A stretch of 13,542 bases of DNA from Campylobacterales bacterium (GTDB lineage Bacteria > Campylobacterota > Campylobacteria > Campylobacterales > Sulfurovaceae): positions 1 to 13,542 of the forward strand of contig JAFGWQ010000151.1 of assembly GCA_016937075.1 (NCBI GenBank), given 5' to 3'. Positions within the stretch are counted from its first letter, which is position 1; each line of letters starts with the position of its first letter. The notes below the pieces were generated by a model. That model was not told where the DNA came from and made no database searches. It saw only the letters and a list, made by a program, of their open reading frames with translations. A program made the position numbers and the translations under genes. Below, in pieces: positions 8,019-13,542 of the stretch.

Positions 8019-8317
8019 TAGGACTCAATCATTATCTTATAGTAGCTGGATTGCTTTTTGCGATCGGTCTTATCGGAGTTATTCGTAGAAGAAATTTACT
8101 TATGTTGTTTTTTGCCACAGAGATCATGCTAAATGCAGCCAATGTCGCTTTTGCAGCTATATCACACTATTACAATGACTTATCAGGTCAAATGTTCGCT
8201 TTTTTTATAGTAGCAATAGCTGCCAGTGAAGTTGCAATAGGCTTGGGATTATTGATATTGGTATACAAAAAACAAGGTACGCTTGATCTTGATGATCTTG
8301 CAACGATGAAAGGATAA
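8015..8317 (+). CDS. nuoK: NADH-quinone oxidoreductase subunit K
   Basis: This 100-residue, three-helix subunit is the same size as E. coli NuoK. The two membrane glutamates essential for proton transfer in this family fall at exactly the classical positions: E36 in the motif FFATEIMLNAANV and E72 in AIAASEVAIGLGL. The cytoplasmic loop RRRN (residues 24-27) keeps the conserved arginines. The start overlaps the nuoJ stop by four bases (ATGA), with AAGGA at 8004-8008 as ribosome binding site. Confidence 0.97.
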   Translation: MIGLNHYLIVAGLLFAIGLIGVIRRRNLLMLFFATEIMLNAANVAFAAISHYYNDLSGQMFAFFIVAIAASEVAIGLGLLILVYKKQGTLDLDDLATMKG

Positions 8318-8319
8318 TC

Positions 8320-10215
8320 ATGGAAAATTTAGTTTATATTGCTCTTTTTGCACCGCTGGTTAGTTCGTTATTTGCCGGCCTGTTTGCTATGAGTCCTAGA
8401 CAAACTTTTGTTGGCGTTATTTCATCATTATTATTGTTCGTATCATTTGTGTCCTCTGTTGTACTGGGCTATCATATAGCTACTACAGGAGCAAGCGTTC
8501 ATGTAACCATGATGGATTGGATCAGTGTCGCTGATCTGCATATTCCTTTTGGATTTATGGCCGATCAGGTAAGTGTTACAATGATGGTAGTAGTCACTTT
8601 GGTTTCTACTGTGGTTCACATATATTCTATTGGTTATATGGATCATGACAAGAGCTTTAACCGCTTCTTTTCATACCTCTCTGCATTCGTTTTCTCGATG
8701 CTTGTACTTGTCATGAGCGACAATTTTGCCGGACTGTTCATTGGTTGGGAAGGTGTTGGTGTTTGTTCTTGGCTGCTTATCGGTTTTTGGTATCATAAAC
8801 CTGATGTTAGTAGAGAAGAAAACCCATCAATCTCTCCATCTTGGGCAGCAAATGAAGCATTTATTATGAACCGTATAGCTGACCTTGGTATGCTTGTAGG
8901 TATATTTATCATATTTTGGAATACCGGAAGTTTGCAATATGATGTTGTATTTTCGCAAATCCCTAACCTTGCGCCTGCTGTCTTAACAGCTGCAGCTGCA
9001 GCATTATTTATAGGCGCTATGGGTAAATCGGCTCAATTCCCGCTCCATACATGGCTTACGGATGCAATGGAAGGCCCTACTCCTGTATCTGCACTTATTC
9101 ATGCCGCAACCATGGTAACCGCGGGTGTATTTTTGGTTATTAGAGCAAATCCAATATTTTCGGTCACTCCGGATGTAAGTTATTTTATAGCAGCGCTTGG
9201 TACGTTTGTAGCATTTTTTGCCGCATCTATGGCGTTGGTTAACCGTGATTTGAAACGTATAATCGCTTTTTCAACATTATCACAGCTGGGTTATATGTTT
9301 GCAGCAGCAGGACTCGGTGCTTACTGGATAGCACTTTTCCATCTAGCAGCACATGCATTCTTTAAAGCTTTGCTATTTTTGGGGGCAGGAAATGTTATGC
9401 ATGCTATGCATGGAGAGCTTGATATCTTCAAAATGGGTGGACTTAAAAAGAAAATGAGATGGACATATGCATATATGGGTCTTGCTTCTTTGGCACTTGC
9501 AGGCATACCTCCGCTAGCCGGATTCTTTTCAAAAGATGCGATCATTGAGACAGCATTTAATGAAGGTACACTTATATTGTGGGCAATGCTTGTGATCACT
9601 GCGGGTATGACGGCATTTTATAGCTTTAGACAAGTCTTCTTGACATTCTTAGGTGACGAGAGATATAAAGAATTTGGCATTCATCCTCATGAAATGTATG
9701 GTTTTGTTCTTATAGCCATGTCCCCGCTTGCCATATTGGCAGTTATTGCCGGGTTCTTTAGAGATTGGTTTAATGCTTTTATTATTAATTTGTTGCCAAA
9801 TTACGAAATGAGCGAACACACTCATCATTTAGCATTGATTTTGGGTGTTCTTGTGTTGGTGGTTGCAGTGTCAGGCATTATTTTGGCCTACATGAAATAT
9901 GCTAAAGGATTAAAAAGAAGTGAAAAAACCGAAAACGGGTTGCTTTATAAGCTTCTTGCGAATCAATACTATATACCTAAAATCTATGAAGCTTTGATCA
10001 CTAAACCATATGCAGAGATTTCTCAACTTATGTGGAAAAAAGTAGATATGCGTATAGTAGATGCTACGGTTGACGGTATTGCAAAGGTTATATATAAGAG
10101 TGGAGATGGTTCACGCAAGATGCAAACAGGAAATTTATCAAACTATTTAAGTTGGATGGCCGGCGGAGCTTTGGTATTGTTGTTTATAACTGTCGCATCA
10201 TATGTGATAGGGTAA
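8320..10215 (+). CDS. nuoL: NADH-quinone oxidoreductase subunit L (distal antiporter-like proton pump)
   Basis: This 631-residue polytopic protein belongs to the Mrp-antiporter-like family and forms the distal end of the membrane arm. The proton-path residues are intact: E144 in LFIGWEGVGVCSWLL, K236 in GAMGKSAQFPLHTWL, K349 in HAFFKALLF and K405 in FFSKDAI. The TDAMEGPTPVSALIHAATMV signature that separates NuoL from NuoM and NuoN is present. After the core helices the C-terminal 120 or so residues form a long, charged amphipathic segment (the lateral helix) and a final anchor helix at the extreme C-terminus, as in complete NuoL proteins. AAGGA at 8310-8314 is the ribosome binding site and overlaps the end of nuoK. 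Confidence 0.97.
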   Translation: MENLVYIALFAPLVSSLFAGLFAMSPRQTFVGVISSLLLFVSFVSSVVLGYHIATTGASVHVTMMDWISVADLHIPFGFMADQVSVTMMVVVTLVSTVVHIYSIGYMDHDKSFNRFFSYLSAFVFSMLVLVMSDNFAGLFIGWEGVGVCSWLLIGFWYHKPDVSREENPSISPSWAANEAFIMNRIADLGMLVGIFIIFWNTGSLQYDVVFSQIPNLAPAVLTAAAAALFIGAMGKSAQFPLHTWLTDAMEGPTPVSALIHAATMVTAGVFLVIRANPIFSVTPDVSYFIAALGTFVAFFAASMALVNRDLKRIIAFSTLSQLGYMFAAAGLGAYWIALFHLAAHAFFKALLFLGAGNVMHAMHGELDIFKMGGLKKKMRWTYAYMGLASLALAGIPPLAGFFSKDAIIETAFNEGTLILWAMLVITAGMTAFYSFRQVFLTFLGDERYKEFGIHPHEMYGFVLIAMSPLAILAVIAGFFRDWFNAFIINLLPNYEMSEHTHHLALILGVLVLVVAVSGIILAYMKYAKGLKRSEKTENGLLYKLLANQYYIPKIYEALITKPYAEISQLMWKKVDMRIVDATVDGIAKVIYKSGDGSRKMQTGNLSNYLSWMAGGALVLLFITVASYVIG

Positions 10216-10224
10216 GGAGAGAGG

Positions 10225-11751
10225 ATGAGTTTTATTTTAAGTGTATTGATATTTTTTCCGCTAGTTGCTGGAATATTGGGATTTATAGTCGATAAGGGGA
10301 GTGCTAGAGTTTACGGTATCAGTATAGCAGCAGTAGAGTTTCTTTTGTCATTGTGGCTGTGGATGAATTTTGATGCCAAGAGTGCATCTATGCAATTTAT
10401 AGAGTTTTTCCCGATTGTAAAAGATTTTGGTATCAATTATTATGTCGGTGTTGATGGTATAAGTCTATTTTTGGTAGTGATGACTACTCTTATGACTCTT
10501 ATTGGTATGATTAGCATGACCGTTAAAAATGAGATAAAGAACATGGTTGTAACTATTCTATTTTTGGAAATGACCATGGTCGGTGTTTTCCTTGCTCTTG
10601 ATGCTATTGTTTTTTATCTATTTTGGGAACTTTCACTGGTACCTATGCTATATATTATTGGTGCATGGGGTGGGCCTCTTAGAGTTTATGCGTCGATCAA
10701 ATTTTTCTTATATACATTTACGGGCTCGCTTATCATGCTTGTAGGTATGCTGTTTGTAGCGTATAGTTTTTATAGTATTACCGGCGTATGGAGTTTTGCT
10801 CTTACTGATTGGTATGCACTTAAATTCGATCTAAATTATCAATTTTGGCTATTTTTGGCATTTTTTGTTGGATTTGCTATCAAAGTGCCTATGTTTCCAT
10901 TCCATACATGGCTGCCATATGCACATGGTCAAGCCCCAACAATAGGTTCGGTTATCCTAGCAGCAGTATTATTAAAAATGGGAACATACGGATTTGTGAG
11001 ATTTTCACTCCCTATGTTTCCTGATGCTTCGGTGATGATGATCTTGCCTATAGCTGTTATCTCTATTATCATGATCATATATACAGCTATGGTGGCATAC
11101 GCGCAAGAAGACATGAAGCAAGTTATTGCTTATTCTTCTGTATCACATATGGGTATTATTATGCTTGGTATTTTTGCTATGAATTCACAAGGTATCAGCG
11201 GTTCTATATTTCAAATGCTATCGCACGGTATAGTCTCCGGTGCTCTGTTCATGCTCGTTGGCGTGATTTATGATAGAACACATACGAAAATTATGAGTAA
11301 TTTCGGCGGTTTGGCTACTATCATGCCAAAGTATGCTCTTGTATTTGGGATTATGTTGATGGCATCGGTTGGATTACCATTGACCATCGGATTTGTAGGT
11401 GAATTTTTGGTTCTTATAGGATTTTATAAGGTATCTCCAATTTTGACCATATTGGCAGGAACTTCTATTATTGTCGGTGCAATTTATATGTTGGCGCTTT
11501 ACAAAAAAAGCTTTTTTGGAGCAGTTACCAATGAAGAGAATAAAAAGCTTAAAGATCTAGATAATAGAGAGCTTTTTTCGTTCATACCATTGGTTGCTAT
11601 AGTAATTTGGCTTGGAGTATATCCAAAACCGGTATTGACACCAATTGACAATAGTGTTCAAGCGATGTTGTCGTTTATGAAAGAAAAGGCCATTACGCCT
11701 GAAGCAAAAAATATGATTATAGCAACACAAACTGCTAAGGAGGCAAAATAA
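10225..11751 (+). CDS. nuoM: NADH-quinone oxidoreductase subunit M (antiporter-like proton pump)
   Basis: This 508-residue polytopic protein with about 14 helices is the normal size for NuoM/ND4. Key residues seen: E135 in FLFWELSLVPMLYIIG, K220 in FAIKVPMFPFHTWLP, K251 in AVLLKMGTYG, and E393 in FVGEFLVL, the terminal acidic residue that takes the place of a lysine in NuoM. The AHGQAPTIGSVILA motif distinguishes it from NuoL. The start is preceded by an extended AAGGAGAGAGG that begins in the nuoL stop codon. The stop overlaps the nuoN start by one base (TAATG). Confidence 0.97.
   Translation: MSFILSVLIFFPLVAGILGFIVDKGSARVYGISIAAVEFLLSLWLWMNFDAKSASMQFIEFFPIVKDFGINYYVGVDGISLFLVVMTTLMTLIGMISMTVKNEIKNMVVTILFLEMTMVGVFLALDAIVFYLFWELSLVPMLYIIGAWGGPLRVYASIKFFLYTFTGSLIMLVGMLFVAYSFYSITGVWSFALTDWYALKFDLNYQFWLFLAFFVGFAIKVPMFPFHTWLPYAHGQAPTIGSVILAAVLLKMGTYGFVRFSLPMFPDASVMMILPIAVISIIMIIYTAMVAYAQEDMKQVIAYSSVSHMGIIMLGIFAMNSQGISGSIFQMLSHGIVSGALFMLVGVIYDRTHTKIMSNFGGLATIMPKYALVFGIMLMASVGLPLTIGFVGEFLVLIGFYKVSPILTILAGTSIIVGAIYMLALYKKSFFGAVTNEENKKLKDLDNRELFSFIPLVAIVIWLGVYPKPVLTPIDNSVQAMLSFMKEKAITPEAKNMIIATQTAKEAK
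11737..11743 (+). promoter_or_regulatory. Consensus Shine-Dalgarno AAGGAGG for nuoN
   Basis: AAGGAGG is a perfect anti-16S match, located inside the last codons of nuoM and seven bases before the nuoN ATG at 11751. It supports that start at the one-base overlapping junction. Confidence 0.6.
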
Positions 11752-13238
11752 TGGTTACGCCAATTCAAGTTACGGTGCAAGAGTTAAACCTTCCTCTGTT
11801 GGTACCTATGCTAATTGCAATTGCCGGGGGGTTAGGGATATTAGTGATCGATCTATTGAAGTCAAATCTCGATAAATCACTCTATGTAATGCTTAGTATG
11901 ATCGTTCTATTTGCTGATTTGTTAGCTGTTGCAGGAATTACTCCAAATCGTGGTTTTTTTGATCTAATGCTTGTTGATGGAGTATCAATTATATCTCAAT
12001 TCTTGGTTATTGTAACCTCTATGTTATTTATACCTTTGGCATTGACATCTAAGCGGTTTCATGAGTTTTCTTATCCTGAATTTTTCGCACTATTCTTATT
12101 TATGGTAGCCGGTTTTCAATTTATGGTATCCACTGACAATCTTATATTGATATTTGTCGGTATTGAGACTGCATCTTTGGCACTTTATACTCTGATTGCT
12201 ATGCACAATAGATCCAATTCTTTTGAAGCAGCACTTAAATATTTTACAATGGGTGCTCTTGCGGCAGGCTTCTATGCAATGGGGTCGGCTGTAGTATATG
12301 CTACAACAGGCAGCATAGAGCTTTGGCAAGTTAAAGAAGCTTTGAGTATCAGTTCAAGTACGGGCAGTATGGTTATTGCAGTAACCGGAGGAGCCGTATT
12401 GCTTTTGGTTGCTTTTGCGTTTAAGTTGTCTTTGTTTCCATTCCACACATGGGCTCCGGATGTATATGAGGGAGCAAGTGCGCCACTAGCCGGTTATATG
12501 TCTATAGTACCAAAAGTTGCTGCCTTTGCAGTAGCTCTTAGAATCTTTGATATCTATATTGATTTAGGAGTAGAGTCGGTTCGTACTATCATTTTGATTT
12601 TGGCAGTAATTACTATGACGCTAGCCAATATGATGGCGCTGGTTCAAGAGGATGTCAAAAGAATGCTTGCTTATTCATCTATATCACATGCAGGTTTTGT
12701 AATGGCAGCATTAGCATTAGGAACTACAAAGGGTAATGCGGGTGTATTTATCTATTATGCCCTGTTTATGTTTACAAACTTAGGTGCATTTACTATGCTA
12801 TGGATATCTCGTCATAAAAAACTAATGTATTCTGATAGATATGACCATCCATACGAAAAGTTCGCCGGACTTATCAAAATAATGCCTATGGGAGCAGTGG
12901 TGATGGCACTATTTATGCTCTCTTTGGCCGGTGTTCCTCCATTCTCGGTCTTTTGGGGCAAATTATTTATCATGAGTGCTGCAGTAGATGCGGGATATAT
13001 TAAACTAGCGATCATTATGGGGTTAAATAGTGCAATTGCTGCATATTATTACCTCAAGCTTGTTGTGTATATGTTCCTTAAAGAACCGGTTTTCAACACA
13101 GATACGATCTACTATAATATCTCTAAACCTCTAATGGTGATAGTCGGTATTGCTTTAGTTGTTACCGTAACATCTGTGTTTTTCTTTGATATACTACTTA
13201 CATACATTTATGCAATGATAAGTGCCAGCGGGTTTTAA
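11751..13238 (+). CDS. nuoN: NADH-quinone oxidoreductase subunit N (antiporter-like proton pump)
   Basis: This 495-residue polytopic protein with about 14 helices corresponds to NuoN/ND2 and is the last gene of the operon. Seen: E139 in IFVGIETASLALYTL, K225 in FAFKLSLFPFHTWAPDVYEGA, the WAPDVYEGA signature specific to NuoN, and further conserved lysines in VPKVAA and in QEDVKRMLAYSSISHAG. It overlaps nuoM by one base. After its TAA there is no further + strand gene in the window, and no hairpin with a T-run of the classical terminator type. Confidence 0.97.
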   Translation: MVTPIQVTVQELNLPLLVPMLIAIAGGLGILVIDLLKSNLDKSLYVMLSMIVLFADLLAVAGITPNRGFFDLMLVDGVSIISQFLVIVTSMLFIPLALTSKRFHEFSYPEFFALFLFMVAGFQFMVSTDNLILIFVGIETASLALYTLIAMHNRSNSFEAALKYFTMGALAAGFYAMGSAVVYATTGSIELWQVKEALSISSSTGSMVIAVTGGAVLLLVAFAFKLSLFPFHTWAPDVYEGASAPLAGYMSIVPKVAAFAVALRIFDIYIDLGVESVRTIILILAVITMTLANMMALVQEDVKRMLAYSSISHAGFVMAALALGTTKGNAGVFIYYALFMFTNLGAFTMLWISRHKKLMYSDRYDHPYEKFAGLIKIMPMGAVVMALFMLSLAGVPPFSVFWGKLFIMSAAVDAGYIKLAIIMGLNSAIAAYYYLKLVVYMFLKEPVFNTDTIYYNISKPLMVIVGIALVVTVTSVFFFDILLTYIYAMISASGF

Positions 13239-13294
13239 TAATATATAAGGCAGAAGAGCGAAGGTATGAATTTACTATAAACTCATTTCAGTCA

Positions 13295-13371
13295 GTCATC
13301 CTGAACTTGTTTCAGGATCTAAGAAAAGAGATATTGAAATAAATTAGACCCTGAACTAAATTCAGGGTGAC
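13295..13371. repeat. REP/BIME-like double-hairpin inverted repeat
   Basis: Two 26-base arms, 13295-13320 and 13346-13371, are inverted copies of each other (21 of 26 positions match by hand) around a 25-base AT-rich spacer. Each arm is itself a perfect hairpin with an 8-base stem and a 5-base loop: ATCCTGAA/TTCAGGAT at 13298-13318 and ACCCTGAA/TTCAGGGT at 13348-13368. The outer ends read GTCA and TGAC. A palindrome pair in inverted orientation in an intergenic site is the architecture of REP/BIME elements or a small non-autonomous mobile element. Arms with the core CATCCTGAA...TTCAGGATCT are, as I recall, dispersed in many bacterial genomes, but copy number here cannot be seen. Confidence 0.7.
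13331..13368 (-). terminator. Possible miaA-side transcription terminator within the repeat
   Basis: Read on the minus strand, the hairpin at 13368-13348 (8-base stem, 5-base loop) is followed by a moderately T-rich stretch, CTAATTTATTTC. It lies downstream of the miaA stop codon. The T-tract is imperfect, so this is only a weak candidate. On the + strand neither hairpin is followed by a T-run. Confidence 0.25.
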
Positions 13372-13414
13372 ATGAGGGATAAAGTCGGGTATGATAGAGT
13401 GTTGTTATTACAAG

Positions 13415-13542
13415 CTAAAAACTACCCATAATATCTTTATATATATCCTTAATCCCCAATAACTTTTTATCTTTAAACTGTGTACGGTTAAATGTAGTTT
13501 GTCTTTTGGCAAGTTGAGCGGTGTGCGTTGATATTTGTGTGA
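13415..13542 (-). CDS. miaA: tRNA dimethylallyltransferase MiaA, C-terminal fragment cut by window edge
   Basis: The minus strand has an open frame from the window edge (codons from 13540) to TAG at 13417-13415, giving 41 residues. It contains HTAQLAKRQTTFNRTQF, which matches the conserved MiaA C-terminal signature (T-x-QLAKRQ-x-T-[FW]-x-R). MiaA transfers a dimethylallyl group to A37 of tRNAs reading codons that begin with U. The catalytic P-loop and most of the protein are outside the window. It ends tail to tail with nuoN, separated by the REP-like repeat. The identification rests on one short motif, though a distinctive one. Confidence 0.8.
   Translation of the reverse strand, partial: TQISTHTAQLAKRQTTFNRTQFKDKKLLGIKDIYKDIMGSF

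Larger units (their letters stand above)
13239..13414. other. Convergent intergenic region between nuoN and miaA
   Basis: This stretch of 176 bases lies between two genes that end towards each other. It contains no credible reading frame or promoter. Its only clear structure is the two-hairpin inverted repeat at 13295-13371. The flanks (13239-13294 and 13372-13414) show nothing I can name. Confidence 0.6.

Noticed and set aside
5797..13238. Membrane genes as part of a formate hydrogenlyase, Mrp antiporter or group 4 hydrogenase
   Set aside because: Separate NuoH, J, K, L, M and N with NuoG and NuoI in canonical order are specific to complex I. No hydrogenase large-subunit motif occurs in the window.
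13295..13371. Repeat as a classical intrinsic terminator of the nuo operon, or as a CRISPR fragment
   Set aside because: Neither hairpin has a T-run on the + strand. There are only two inverted arms, not direct repeats with spacers.

Overview
This window is the distal two thirds of a respiratory complex I (NADH:quinone oxidoreductase type, nuo) operon. It is followed by a short convergent junction and the tail of a tRNA-modification gene. The DNA is AT-rich, genes are packed tightly with Shine-Dalgarno sites, and the peripheral-arm gene set is unusual. I infer a Campylobacterota (epsilonproteobacterial) genome, most likely a Sulfurimonas/Sulfurovum/Sulfuricurvum-like sulfur or hydrogen oxidiser. 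That placement is from memory of gene order and protein style, not from a search.

Layout, all on the + strand until the end: (1) 1-1068, the C-terminal part of a GltD-like FAD/NAD(P)-binding oxidoreductase whose 5' end lies outside the window; (2) 1068-3317, a first NuoG; (3) 3319-5793, a second, divergent NuoG; (4) 5797-6807 nuoH, 6823-7452 nuoI, 7464-8018 nuoJ, 8015-8317 nuoK, 8320-10215 nuoL, 10225-11751 nuoM and 11751-13238 nuoN. Gaps are 0 to 15 bases, and the junctions at oxidoreductase/nuoG1, nuoJ/nuoK and nuoM/nuoN overlap. This indicates one translationally coupled transcript whose promoter is upstream of the window. The 13239-13414 junction contains a REP-like inverted repeat made of two hairpins. 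At 13415-13542 the minus strand encodes the last 41 residues of MiaA (tRNA dimethylallyltransferase), convergent with nuoN.

How the genes work together: NuoH, J, K, L, M and N form the complete proton-pumping membrane arm, with the expected charged residues in place. NuoI and the two NuoG proteins supply the iron-sulfur wire to the quinone site. The oxidoreductase is a candidate electron-input module in place of, or in addition to, the usual NuoE/NuoF NADH dehydrogenase module. The window does not show whether nuoE or nuoF exist upstream.

The points most worth attention are the two non-redundant NuoG paralogues side by side, an extra complete [4Fe-4S] motif in the second one only, a charged insertion in the same protein, and the GltD-like flavoprotein coupled to them. 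No CRISPR array, insertion sequence, tRNA or rRNA was seen.
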